A DNA stretch of 64,000 nucleotides, taken from Sphaerolaimus hirsutus (taxonomy: Eukaryota > Nematoda > Chromadorea > Monhysterida > Sphaerolaimidae). A model generated the notes under the pieces. The model was not told the DNA's origin. It searched no databases and saw only the letters and a program-made list of their open reading frames with translations. The stretch is taken from assembly GCA_964036195.1 (NCBI GenBank), contig OZ038451.1, positions 12,776,529 to 12,840,528 of the forward strand, given 5' to 3'. The translations under genes were made by a program, and so were the position numbers. Below, in pieces: positions 34,534 through 48,600 of this stretch; position 1 is the first letter of the stretch, and each line of letters opens with the position of its first letter.

Positions 34534-36670
34534 TTCTTTCTTCCTTGAAGGTTAATTGAAATTAAACAGTTGGCGGCGACCGCATTGGATTTCGGGAACA
34601 CCTTATCAGTTCTAGTGTACACAACAAAACGCGTAATTTCCGAGTAGAGACCCTACACACACTAATTAATTGACAACTGGTTCCAATCCCAATTCGAAGC
34701 CTGCCGACGGGCAACACTACGGATTACTGTACATTTACACAATTCACGCAGGATTTGTTTTTACATTGTCCATAGCGCAATATTTTCTTCAGCACTGTAG
34801 CTTCAGCGTGATTAAACAGTGCTGAATTCGGCTTGTGAAGTGCGATCGAAACCAGTTGACATTTGCTGTAGTTGTCAACTGGTATGAACAAGTATGCAAC
34901 GCGTGTAGGCGCCAAGGGCAACCCAGATGGTAAATACAATCACAGCAAGTAGCAAGTATTCCTTATCTTTCAGTCGTATCACCAGGTGCCAGTTCCGCAA
35001 AATGAGAAGTGAAATGGCAAAGGCGAAGTGAAAGCGCCAAGGCGAAGTGAAATGGCAAGTGAAATGGCAAGTGAATTGGCAAGTGAAACGGTAAAGCGAA
35101 GAGAAACTACTTTTTATTCATTTTTTTACTTAGCTTTTGCCAATTCACTTGCCGTCTCAGTTCGCCTTTGCCATTTCACTTCTCATTGGGCCCACACACG
35201 CTAGTTGACATCGGCATCAAATGTCAACTGGTGCAGATCCCGATTGGCGAAAGACCGGTGCCCAAGTAAACCCAGTGCCCAAGTATGTTCAGTGCCCAAG
35301 TTTAAATACCCGGTGCCCAAGTAGGCCTGGTGCCCAAGTAAAGTGCCTGTACTTGGGCACCGGGCGGATGTTTATATCGAGTCCGGGTACCATTCCGGGT
35401 TGTGAACATGAATGCAAGCACTAGTTGACTAGTGCTCGTATTTACGACCTGAACAAATATTGAGTCCAGTTAAAATTCCAGGTTGTGAAGGGGATCGCTA
35501 GTGAACTAATGTTCACAAACCGGAATGTTACCCGGACTCGATAGTTTTTTCACGTCATAAATACAAGCGCTAGTTGACTGCTCGTATTTAAGACCCGGAA
35601 AAATATTGAGTCCAAGTACGCAACCGCCACGGTGCACAAGTGGTGCCCAAGTACTGCACAAGTAAAAAGCTGCCCGGTGCACAAGTACGGGCACTTTACT
35701 TGGGCACCGGGTATTTAAACTTGGGCACCGGGCGTACTTGGGCACCGGGTTTACTTGGGCACCGACACACCGTCTCCCGATTCAAAGCTTGCTGACGAGT
35801 GGACGAACAACGTTCAAACGCAATCTTTGAATTAGGAACAGAACCAGTTGACATTTGGTGTCGATGTCAACTAGCGTGTGGGGCCATTTTGCGGAACTGG
35901 CCCCAGAACTGTTTGAATCTCAAGTAATTGATCAAGGGCCATGACCGACCATACCACGAAGAGAGAAAGGAACAACTGTAGTTTTAATGTTTTTCATGCA
36001 TAATGCATAAATGAACGAACCAAGTTACCAGTTTCAATTTATTGTTGTATTCATATGGTAAAAACCAAAACTGTGTTTGAATACACCAAACCAATATTTA
36101 GAACGAAATATATCGCAGTTATAACAGAAGCCACGATAGAACCGTAAAACATTGAAGATACGCAAAAAAAACTCTTGTGTAAATAAGCGAGAATTTGGTC
36201 GCAGATAATTGTAATTGATTAGGCCCTTGAGTAGAGTGCAAAACTAATAAAGTTACAACGACGAAAAAACAGGTGTGAAGATCAGAACGAAAACGAAAGA
36301 TTATGAATGAAGTGAATGAAATTGCAAAGTATGGTGACACCTAAATATGTTCTACAATAACCCTTTAAACACCAAAAATTCTAACTCCGCGGACAGCACG
36401 CTACACATTTTTATTATCGAAACACTCCATCATGACATCATCTAATGGTTCTAAATAAATTTAATTCGTTTCGCGCGAGTAAAACGCATTTATCAGTTTT
36501 TTCATTTATCTTTTTTTGATATTTTCTCGTTTAATATAAATACATAAACACAACACTGAATGTGTGTAAACTGCACCGTCCACGGGCAAATACACCAAAA
36601 ACGCCCCCAAAAAACCACGAAATGACTAGATCCATAAAACTGGCTCAATCAGTAACTACATCACGACCCA
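34534..36670. other. Intergenic between ACY1 and the NuMA-like gene
   Basis: The ACY1 5' flank holds a family C element (34649-34895) and a composite family B element (34986-35906). From 35910 to 36560 the DNA is AT-rich and holds nothing I recognise; it presumably includes the 3' UTR of the NuMA-like gene. Confidence 0.55.
34986..35906. mobile_element. Family B element split by a nested family C-type element
   Basis: Outer ends GTGCCAGTTCCGCAAAATG (34986) and CATTTTGCGGAACTGGCC (to 35903). The insert at 35188-35884 is bounded by GGGCCCACACACGCTAGTTG and CAACTAGCGTGTGGGGCC. It contains repeated GTGCCCAAGTA units and a further inverted GTTGTGAACATGAATGC/CTAGTTGACTAGTGCTC module, so at least three nesting levels are visible. 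Confidence 0.85.
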
Positions 36671-39600
36671 TCAACGCAACTGCCGCTCGCCCAACACGCG
36701 CGCCTGCTGCCTCAAGTTCGGCTTGGGCGTCGGCTCGACCAGCGGCGAGCGCGAAGTGATGCTGGTGTTTGCGGGCTCCGGATCGCTTTCGGTGCTCGCC
36801 GCGTCCCATTTGATGTGGGCAACTTTTTTGCTGGGTGCATCCTTTTTACCGGATGCGTCCTGCTTGCGGTCGGCGCTCTGCATGGAGAAAATACGGAGTT
36901 GAGTAGGTGGCATAAATTGTGGATAAATGCGCGTGAGTTGTACACTCACGGAACAACATTATCAGAATGTTTATGGGTGGAAAAGAAAACAATGGCCACG
37001 ACCCCAAACAGAAACATATTTTAACGGCGGCCCGTGCATAGCAGAAATTGAATTTGAACCCAAAAGTACCCTAAATGCCGAATGTTTGTGTATCACTATC
37101 GCCATACATCGAATTTTCCACTTCGGCAAAGGTGTTTGAACATTTCACGCAGAAAAGTGTGAAAAAAGCTTAGAAATGGGTGATGAACACACCGTTTTTT
37201 TACACTTCAGAAAATTGGATTAATTATAAAAAATAGCCAAAACCAACACTCATCCCCAAGCGGCCGAGCATCATCCTGCCAAATCCACGGTGCGGCTTAT
37301 CGACCTTCTTCGAGCTGGTCTTGGGAGTGGCGACGGTGCGCCGCACGCCCGACTCGAAGTGCTGCCACGTCCTGGGCGCAATCCCAGACACTGTAAAACG
37401 TCCTGAAAAATGTCAGATGTCACGCAAAGTGTCAAAAGTCATGTAAAATGTCCATCAAAATGGCAACCGAGTTGCCATTTTGCAGGGCATTTTACATGAC
37501 TTTTGGCACTTTGCGGTACATTTGACATTTTACGGGGCATTTTACAGTGTCTGGGACTGGCACCTGGGGGCAGTATTTTCCTGTTCTCCCTGAAACTCGA
37601 CGGCGTAGTGCGACCGGTGCGCCGGCTGCTGCATTTCGTTGCGCCGATCCAGTTCGCGGTGACGCGATTCCCAGTCGGGAGACCTGTAAGTGAGTGCAAG
37701 TGACATGTTGGCCCTCACTACATGCGCACCGGGTAGACATACATGCGCAGAAGGCCTCAATCAGTGAGAGCGACTGCGACTACACGTGGCAGGGTGGGCT
37801 ACGTCGTATTGAACGAAGGATAAATGGACGACTAGAAGCGGAATCATCTATTTTTATACATGTGAGCACATATTGAACTAATTAACAACAATTAAATCGC
37901 CGACTTTCATGAACCCTATTTCATATTATCATTAGTTACCCAAATATTTTCACCACTTCATTGCCAGGAATGAACCTCCAATAAAACATCATAAAATCCA
38001 CGAATTATTTTAATTACATTCTAACACAAACAATTTTCCAACAGTGACAAATGGTACCCAAACAACCCCAATTCTAAGCCAACAAAAGTGAGAGCTTCAC
38101 ACACAACCGCCCAAAAAACTCACGGCGCGGGTGAACCACGGTTAGGGTTCGGCTCAGGGGTGAAGGGCGGCCCGAAAGGCGGGAACACAAAAAGCCGGTT
38201 GCCCACGGGGTCGGGGGCCAGGTGCGCAGCGGGTTGACGGCGGCTGTCCTTCTCATCGCCCAGCTGATTGTACTCGAGCTGGACGTCCTCAGTGGGCGAG
38301 TCCACGTCGAAGGGAGTGCACGGCGGGCGCGTCACGGTTGTAGGGCGGCTTGCTGGGAAGGGGGGGGGCACAGATTGGGGGCCAGGGGGATCAAGTGTGG
38401 GGGAGGGGGGATTGAGTATGCTCCCCAGTTGCAGCTATCGATTTCATCGAAGGGTTGTTTGCACTAGGGGTGGAAAACAAACTTTTTAACAAATGGTAAT
38501 TCGTATGTGAAATTGCGCGATTGTTACAAATTACTTAAAATTGTGACTGTGGTTTCGAATGCTTGCGGTAGAAAACTTGTACTCGATTATCAATGGAAGC
38601 AATCAACTAATTATTTCATAATCGAACTATAGCTCACTCAACCAACCAGCGGTCTGTCCGGCGCGAATGTTGGCGTGTATCGTGGTCAGCTGTTCGCGCA
38701 GATCTCTAACCTCCTGTTGCGACCGCTGCAAATCAGCGTCCTTCTCGTCCAAGCGATCGGCCTGGGAAAGAAATACAGGGCGTCACGGCACACGAATAGG
38801 GTTCAACGATATTACTTGTCGATATCGATATTCGATGTTTTTTCAAAAGTTTCGATATCGATATTCGATTTTTTTCAAAATTTTCGATATCGTTATTCGA
38901 TATTGTTTCAAAATTTTCGATATCGATATTCGATATTTTTTCAAAATTTTCGATATCGATGTTCATTAGTCGATATTCGTTGAACAGTTGAACAATTAGT
39001 GTAGAACATTAGTTGAACAATAGTCGATATTGGATACGACAGATCGTCTGAACGAAAGTATTTGTAAAGCAGCATAAACGTTAACACACAATCGCTTTGT
39101 TATCCCTGCGGATTTCATCTAAATCTGCATCGCGCTGCTTCAATTCGGCATCTTTGGCGCGCATCTGCGCAGCGTTATGCACGTTGAACGGTAGAAAGTG
39201 TCGGATATATTGTGGGAACAAACCTTTGATTCCATTTTCTTTTTGAAACCATCCAGCTCGGATTGAAGCGCGGACTGTTTCTGTCGCTCTTGCGTCAAAG
39301 TGGCCTGCAAAATGAACAAAATTTACGGCAATAGTTGAAAAAATCCAGGTTTTCGGTCTTCGAACTCCCAGTGAGGTATAAAAAAGCCTCTCATCATTTG
39401 TCGCTCCGCTGAACCCCAAAGTGAAAAAACACAAGTAAAAAACAAACATTCGACGCAGTCAACTCGTCCACCTTCAATTTCAAATCATCCCTTTCACTCT
39501 GCACCGCGGCGACCTTGCTGTCGCCCAACTCCCGAGCCTCCTGCAGTTTCCGCTGCAAGGCGCCAACTTCCTCAGCCGAGCTGCACTGCAAACTGTCGAG

Positions 39601-42600
39601 CTGCTGCTGCAGTTGGTCGCGCTGCGCTGCCGCTGCGTCGCGGGCGACGTCGGCAGTTTCGACGCGTTGCTTCAACTGCTCGGAGGCGGCGGTCATTTGA
39701 AGCAAGTGTTTTAGAGCGCCCTTGGCCTGGGCAAAAGGATGCGTGTTGAGGACTGTTGTGATGTGAGATGCTAAAACATTGGACTATGTTAAGTAGATAA
39801 TGCGAAATTTCGATCTAGTATGCAATACCAAATTAGAACAAAGTAAATTAGCTGCAAAGCAATAACGTTTTACAGAAGACAAAAATAGGTATCAAAATTT
39901 CCCACCCATCAAAGAGGGTGGACTTGTTCGGGGACGTTCGCTACCTACCTAACACGCAAATATTTATGACAAGTTTGCAGAAACCGCCAACAAATTTACC
40001 TGTTGCATCGCCTCACAGCATTTCTCTTGAGCTCGCGACCTCTGAGCAGCGCTCTTCTCAGCCTCTTCCTGGGCCGTCTCCAGCTGCTCCTTGTACTGCT
40101 GCAACTGCTCCTCGTGCGCTGAGGCTTGCAGAGCCAATTTCGCCTCCAACGAGCTCAGCTTCTGCTGGGCCGTGTGCTCGCGCTTGAATACGTCCGAGAG
40201 TTTGTGGTCAAAATCGCAGCGTGATGAAGACACCTCGGCCTCCATCTGTGAATATTATAAAAACGTTTAAAATAAGTTTAATCTTTCACGTATACCTACT
40301 CCATGCCCAACTTAACTAAAGTCACGAATATTCGACAAAAAGTGCAGTGTTTGGAGCGCAAATTTGAAATGTCTGGACATTTTTTGAAAAAAGCGGAATG
40401 ACAAAAATCACCCACATTAGCCAGTTTCGCCTGGACCTGATCTAGTTCATGCTGCAACTTCTCTATACGTTGAGCGCACGCGTCGGCTATGGGCAACAGG
40501 TCGAGCGACGCGACGCGATGCAACTCGTCCATGGCGCGCTCCACGCCGGACGCAGAGTACAGCGACGAGGCGGACACCGACTGTAGAAAGTACGCAAGCG
40601 TGTGGAACGAATACATAAATAGAATGGCCGGCAGGAGCCAGACCCAGACCCTGTCAAATGTCTTGCAAAGTGTCAAAAATCATGTAAAATGCCCTGCAAA
40701 ATGGCAACAGAGTTGCGATTTTGCAGGGATTTTCCGTGACTATTGACACTTTGCAGGACATTCACCGTTTCTCAGGGTCCGGGATTGCCCCAGATCGATC
40801 GCGACAACCCACTTGCGACACGTCGGGTGGATCTGCGGGCTCGTTTGCGCCGTCCAGCAGCTCGGCCGCATGCGATCGAAGCTGCTGCAGCGATTCATCC
40901 TCGGACGCATCCAGCTGGAATAAGGGATTAACGTTTCAAAAAGGGGTGTTCTTCAGAAAACATAATTAAATATAACCTCAGAGAATAAAAAATGGAATCT
41001 CTGAAAAACGCTGAAAAAATATAAATGAGATATTTTTTATATTTTCTCACAAAATAAATACAGATAAAAAAATTACAATTAAAAAAAAGAAGAGAAAATA
41101 CAAATAATACCTTTTAAGTATTCAAATACAAATAAATAAAATTTCAGAAAAAAAATCCCGATAACGCCACCCAAGATCAACCACCAAAAACCCTCACCTG
41201 GTCGATCAGATTCCTGATTCGATGCGCCAACGTCACGGTGGTCTGCCTGGCGACGCGCTCAGCCTGTCGCGACAGGTCGCCGGCTTTGCGGGCGCGCTCA
41301 AAGTACGCCGTCCGCTGCTCGCACGCCTCCTCGCGCATTTGCCTGGGTATCAAATGCATGGAGATGAAAATGATGCGCATGAACCATTCACCTACACTAG
41401 GGTTGGAAAATCAATTTTTTTAAGAGCTTTTTTAAAAATCCTGCAGCTGCAGCCCCACCCCTTGCCTCAAAACCAATGAAAACAACCACCAATGGTAAGG
41501 TGTATATGAGATGGCGAGCTTGCTCGCGTGAAAAGTTTTTTTTCTTCAAAATGCCAAGTGCACGTCAACCAGAAATATTTCCCCTTTGATTTTTTTTCAA
41601 AAAAAAAATCAGCCGAAATCAGTCGAAAAAATCAAGCACCACCCCCAACCTGCACTGAACCAAATCGTCCTGCAGTTGTTTCAGCTGGTCACGGCCCTGC
41701 TCCACGGCCGCGCGCAGTTCGTCACGTTCAGTTTCGGCTTGGCGGCGCGAGTGCTGTTCGGTGATGGCGCGGGTTTCCGCGCTCACGCGCGAATCGCACT
41801 GCGACGTAAGGTGGACGGGTTGTTTTGGGGGCTTGAAAATGTTTTAAAATTGTTTTTTCATCCCTAGGAATGAGCCAAAATAAAAATTGGATTTTTTTGT
41901 GAGAGATCACCACTTAAGATGCTGTCTCAGGATTTTACCTGCATGGAAAGGTTGGGGAAAAATTGTCTACGCTGCTTGATTATTTTCAAATCTTATTTTT
42001 TATATAATTGAAATCTTTTTCTCTCAAACATCACAAAACTGGATATAGACCAAGAATAAATATATGTTAATTAGTAGCACAATGTATGTATTGTTACGTG
42101 GAGTTATGTGATATCATTAAGTTTTGATTACATAGTTGTGTTTTCCGCCAGGATTCATCAAACATTCTCAACTAAAGAAATTGCGAAACATCACATGAAT
42201 TGCTACAAAAATTCTGCCGCGACAAAACATAGCTCACAGCTTCTTTGTACTTTTGCTCCAGCGCCGTGTACTTCCCCAATTTGGTCTCGGCCTCGACAAG
42301 TCGCTCCTGGCACGCGGACAGCTCGGCGCACTTGAGTTGGAAATCATCGCGCAGTTGACTTTCCTGAATACAATGTAAAGACTGAGCTTGAACTGAATAC
42401 TGAATCGTGAACAGCGGTCCAAAAAATGTTTTTCAGAAAATATAATCAAATAAAAATTACATATAATGTCAGAAAAGCTCTCCAAAAAAAAGTCATTAAA
42501 TATTTATCTAATCTAAATGAAAGATTTTGTATATTTTCTTATCATAAAATAAATATATTTAAATCAAACTTCCAAGATAAAATTTAATTAAATATAATAT

Positions 42601-45600
42601 ATTTTTTACAATTTTGTTCATATTTTTTTAAAAATCTCCAAGTACTTCAGAACGCTAATCGTGAATTTATGTACAATGCAAACCGGTCCCCACAAACACT
42701 CTGCTGAAGCTCCTCCAACTGCTGCTTGGTGCTCTGCAGCGTGACCTTGCTCAGATGGAAGTCCTCCCTGAGCGCGAGCATCTGCGCCGAGCTCTGTCTA
42801 GTGAGCGTGGACATGGACTTGCGCAGGTCGCCCGTCTCCACTTGCAGCGAGCGCCACTTGGCAGACTCTTCCGCGTGCCGCCGCCGCTCCTGCTGCAGCT
42901 CGGCCAGGGCCGCGTCGCGCTCCGCTGATAGAACTTCCTGTGTGAGGGGATTGGGTTGATTTTAGTTCGAGTGACATGGTGGCATTGATAGATAACTGGG
43001 ATAGCTGAGCGGCCTCCGGGATAGATAGATAGCTGGCGGATTTGGGGGGGGGGGTTACCCCGACAGGGCCCTCCCCCTACTCCCACCCGTCCCCTGAAAA
43101 ATTGTACGGTGAGAATGCTGGTGCATTATGTATTCATCCATTTTAATATAATGATAAATAAATGATAATCGGTAAATAAAAACCACTGAATTGAAGTTAC
43201 TAGTGGTGAGTCAGGGGTCTCGAATGGGAGGGGGTTGTGGGGGGGGGGGGGGTTACCCCCTCCCATTCGAGTTACTGGTCGTGAGTCAGGGGTCTCGAAT
43301 GGGAGGGGGTTGGGGGGGTTACCCCCTCCCATTCGAGTTACTGGTGGTGAGTCAGGGGTCCCGAATGGGAGGGGGTTGGGGGGGGGTTACCCCCCTCCCC
43401 CCAAACCGCCCAGCTATCTATCTATCCGGGAGGCAAAATTTTGGGCTACTACCCCGAACCCCCCCCCCCCAAATCGCTCAGCTATCTATCCAACCAGTCG
43501 GAGAGTCAAACTTCAAGATACCCCTGAGTTGAGTGTCAATTGTCATGCCAAGTTAAGTAATAAAATATTCTTCTTTTTTATATAGACATTTTACATGACA
43601 TTTGACACTTTGCATGGTCTGGCACTGCCGCCCGGGAAACTAATTTCTGGATGAGGTAATTCAAGCAAAGTGACAACGTACAATTTCCGAGCACTTGTGC
43701 TGCAGCTCCTTCAACTGCGCCTGCGCACTCTGCGCCTTGTGCTCGGCGGCGCGGCACTGCTCCACCGTCTGCTCGTAGAGGCCGTTGATGTGCTCGCGGT
43801 CCTCCTCGCAGGCGGCCAGCGCTGTCGCGTGCTCGCGGCGCTCGTCGTTCCGCAGCTCGTGCAACCTGCACGTGTACGCATAACTGGATTGAGGGGAATG
43901 GGGCCAAGCGCGCAGACCAAAGCGACACTTAAAAAAACTGTGAGAAGCCCCTTCTTTATGACGAAATTGTTAGGTCTATATTGCAGCTGTCCACCTGATG
44001 GAAGAATGCAGAACTAGGGGTGTAAAAAATGGGCATGTGAAATTTCATGCTCGCTTGCAAAAAACGCAACATACGTAGTGCTTAAGTACAAAAATTTTGG
44101 CCAAGGTTTAAACGACCTACAAACTCTATTCGATTCACACCCACTACAAGGATAGGAAAGCGTTGCAGCAAAAGCGGAAAAGCACCAACTTGTCCACCTC
44201 GCCAGCCAGCCGGCCGCAGTTGCGCTCGGAGTCGGCCAGGCAGGCGGCCAGTTCGTTGCGCTCGCGCTGCCACGATTCCGTCGCCGTACGCCGCTCCAAC
44301 TATAAATCCATTGCACAAAATTTTAAAATAAATTTTCCCGCCATAAAAAGATGTCTCCAAATAAACCGACCGCAGCATCGCGGGCGGCATTTCTCTCCTT
44401 CTCGAGGTTAGCTCTAACTGCATCCAGTTCATCAGACAATTTTACAATGGTGGCCTTGTGTTGCACGAGTGTCGCCTGCGCAGAAAGTGTCAATGTGAGC
44501 GATAGAAATTCACCGACGATAATTAGCACTAGGGTTCAAACGGGATCCCGATCCCGATAACCTCAACCCCGATCCCGAAATATGAAAAAGCCAATCCCGA
44601 TCCCGAGACTGAAAATTCCGATCCCGATCCCGGAAAAATTCACAGCCACAAAAGGTGCCAGAAATGGCACTTTTAAAGGACCATTTTTGCGCGCATGCGC
44701 GCATTTCTCCACCCCCCTCTATATCTGTTCCCTGGGCATGGACACCACTACAAATGGACTGGATACAGTGCCCATTACCATAGTTTAAGGTTAATACACA
44801 TGCATATATGGTAGACAGTGGTGTGAATGACAATGCCAGGCAGCCCATTGCGCAGTGCCTAAATGAATCTATAGCATTGTTTTGAATGCCAATTTTATCC
44901 ACCGTTTCTGGCATCCATTATTTTTGGTGTTTTAGGTCATTTTGTCAGGAAAAAAGCCTGAAAACCAATGTTTTTAGCCCTAAATCCCGATCCCGAAAAA
45001 CGCTAATCCCGATCCCGATAGGTCAATCCCGATCCCGATCCCGAAATCTCAAAGAGCCAATTCCGATCCCGAAACGCCAATCCCGATCCCGATCACGAAA
45101 TCTCAAAAAAACAATCCCGATCCCGAAAAGTCAATCCCGTTTGAACCCGTATCAGCAGCCAACTTCAACAAAGTGGAATCGTTGCGCAACGCACCTGCAC
45201 TTTATCCGCATCATCCTCAGCGCGCTGCCGCTTGCGCTGCTCCGTCTCCAACTCGCGCCGGCACTTTTCCAGTCTGGAGGACAAGTGGTCCCTGCCCAGG
45301 AGCAACGAGCGCGCTTCAGATTCACGCTCGCGCGCGGCTGCCAGCTGGCTTTCCATTCTGGGGGGTGTAGATGATGGGTTATGGAGATTGTCGTTTGGGC
45401 GGTAACTGGTATCGAAGGCAGAATAAGGGCTTTATAACCCCCCCCCCCCCCACAAGACCCTTGCCAAAAAAACATAGAAATATGCACCGTTCATGTCGAC
45501 ATCGAAAAAAATGCTTTGCTTATCACTGAACCGCAATAGATCCTTCGCTGAACCCCATACAAGTTAAACACGGCAATTTAAACGGTCAATAAATGCACCG

Positions 45601-48600
45601 AGACCGCAGTCACAACCGGTGGCAAAAAAACAAAATGCCAGTCTAGTTTCGATCCCCGTCGCACTTGCAATCGACCCTATAATACCTGTCTAACTTCAGC
45701 TGCATCGCTTTGTTTTCATCCTTGCGCTGCAGTTCAATTTCAGCCGCCAGCGACTGGCACTGGACGTTCTCTGACTGAAATATTTGACATGTGTATGTGA
45801 AAAGAAAAACTCCGTTAATTTGCGAGATTCAAGATATGAGAACCTCTATTTGAAGGGTGTGCTTCTAAAAGTACCGATGAGCAAAAAATCGATTTTGAGA
45901 TAATCGCAATTGAAAGTTTGGAGTATGCAATACCCATACATGGGTATTGGGTATGGGAATTTTGGGTATGGGTATTTCGGCCATATTATTGGGTATCCAC
46001 ATGCATGGGTATAATTATTGTTTATACATATAACACTAGCCATTTATAAACACCTTCCCGGACAAGTTAACCACCCATTTTTTTATTTCACTTCGAATGC
46101 AATATCTCCGTCCATGGGGGTGTTATAAGGCTGAAACTTTGTATATATTAAGTTGTAAGACCCTCTTACTCCCCAACAATGGGCGGAGGTGCGGCGACTC
46201 ACTACAGGGTGGGTCGCCCTATATGCAAAAATTTTTTGTGGCGTTTTTGGTGTCCCAAGCAAGTTCACCACCCACTTGATTAGCTACACTTTGAAGGCTA
46301 TATCTCCAGCTGTGAGGGCAGTAGAAAGCTGAAATTTGGGGGATGTGTTGCCAACAACCCCCCTCACAATACACCAGTGGGGCGGCTGCCGACGACCTGC
46401 TAAAGCATGGGTCAGATCATATAAATTTGATAATTTCTTTAAGAACAACCCAAGTGTCCCAAACAAGTTTGCCACCCAACTGCATCATTAAAAAATGTTG
46501 TGAGAACATACCTGATATAAAATTGAATAAGATATGAACCCTAGTTCTGCTCATTAAATTTTTTTCAGTAGGGCACCCACCCTGTCCCATAAACAGCAGA
46601 TTGAAAATTTCAGATTAAACCATTTTTTTGTATCACACTTAAAAAATTGGTTTACAAAGTTCACTAGGGGAGGGTCTAAGGTTCAAAGTTATGTAAACAA
46701 CATTACCTCTAAAATGCTTCCATAAGGAAATTTATTTGGGGTGAATGAAAAAGTGAAAATTTTGTCAAATTTTCTTCCTGAAATGACATCATTTTGACAT
46801 CATAGAATTCACCCCAAGTAAATTTCCTTATGGAAGCATTTTAGAGGTTATGTTGTTTACATAACTTTGAACCTTAGACCCTCCCCTAGTGAACTTTGTA
46901 AACCAACTTTTTAAGTGTGATACAAAAAATTGGTTTAAAGTGAAATTTTCAGTTGGCTGTTTATGGGACAGGGTGGGTGTCCTACTGAAAATTTTTTTTG
47001 GCTGACATAGTGTTCCAACCTGATTCATTTTTATATTAGGTATGTTGTTGCAACATTTTTTAATGCAGTTGGGTGAGGAACTTGTTTTGGGACACTTGGG
47101 CTGTTTTTTGAAAATGGTTAACTTTATATGCAGTGACCCATGCTTTAGTGGGTCGTTGGCAGCCGCCCCACTGGTGGATCGTGAAGGGGGTTGTTGGCAA
47201 GACATCCCCCAAATTTCAGCTTTATACCGCCATCACAGCTGGAGATATGGCTCTCATAGTGTAGCCAATCAAGTGGGTGGTGAACTTGTTTGGGACACCA
47301 AAAATGCCAAAAAAATTGTTGCATATAGGGCGACCCACCCTGTAGTGAGTCGCCGCACCTCCCCCATTGTTGGGGAGTAGAGGGGTCTTACAACTTTATG
47401 TATGCAAAGTTTCAGCTTTATATCACCCCCATGGACGGAGATATTGCATTCGAAATGAAATAAAAAAATGGGTGGTGAACTTGTCCTGGAAGGTGTTTAT
47501 AACATTTAGTGAATCGTATTTTTTGTAGTACAGTACATTTTAAAGGAACAAATTGGTAATAGCATGTAGATCGGTACATTTTAAAGCACAAAATCAGATA
47601 GATGTAGATCGGTACTTTTACCCATAGTAAAAAAGCACAAATTGAGTTTTTGCTGCTGATGATGCCGAGCTAAAATCGGTACTTTTAGAAGCACAAAAAA
47701 TTAAGTGCAGATCGGTACATTTAGAATTACAATTTTTAAAAATGGGTGTAGATCGGTACTTTTAAAAATACAAAAGCTGAAAAAGCTTGTAGATCGGTAC
47801 TTTTAAAATTTCAAAAACTGTATTTTGCGATTTTTTGCTTTTTTCGACCCCCCATATATCAAAATTGAATTTCGCACCCCCCACATATTATATATTTTTT
47901 GAAGCGCATTTTTATGGGGACCCCAAAAATGGTCCTAACTCAAATTTGAAAAATTTGTAGATCGGTACTTTTAGAAGCACACCCTTCATTTGGGAAAGTC
48001 ATTTGTAAAAATGGAAATTTGGACTGGGGAAATTTTTGAAGTGAAAATTCACCCCCACTGCCAAAATTGGTCAATTTTTAATAACGATTTTTTTAAATAT
48101 GGCAGTGTTTTATTACAAAAAAACGAGCCGCTGAATTTAAAAATACAATGCAAGCAAAAAAACCACAACACCCAGTAACCAACCTTGCACTGACTCAACT
48201 CCCTCCTAAGAGCCTCAATCCTCTGCCGATCAATCTCGATGGCTTTGCGCGCGGCGCTGGGCGACCGCAGCAGACGCGTCAACGGCGAGTCCTCGTCGCC
48301 GCTAGACTCGTGCATGGACGCGTTCGCGCTGAGCACCTGCACGCGGCGGGCGCGCGGCACGCACGTGAGCGCGTTGCGCTCGGATGGACTCGATTCTGCG
48401 GTTGGAAAAGCATTCGATTCACTGAAAAAACGTCAGAGCTATGAAGGGGGTTGGTTGGGGAGGGGGGGTTGCTCAAAATCACTAACTCAGGGATAAAACC
48501 CCCGGGTTAAAACCCTAGGGTTAAAACGGGATCCCGATCCCGAAACACTTCGGCATTTTGTGCTCCCGATCCCAAAACCCCAATCCCGAAATGTTAAAAC

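Noticed and set aside
40639-40793. Considered a third family A-made intron in the NuMA-like gene
   Set aside because: The coding frame requires donor GTGGGT at 40812 and acceptor CTACAG at 40581, both outside the element; it is an ordinary intron insertion.
44510-45374. Repeating IPIPK/SRSRN ORFs on both strands
   Set aside because: Products of GATCCC tandem repeats within a transposon.
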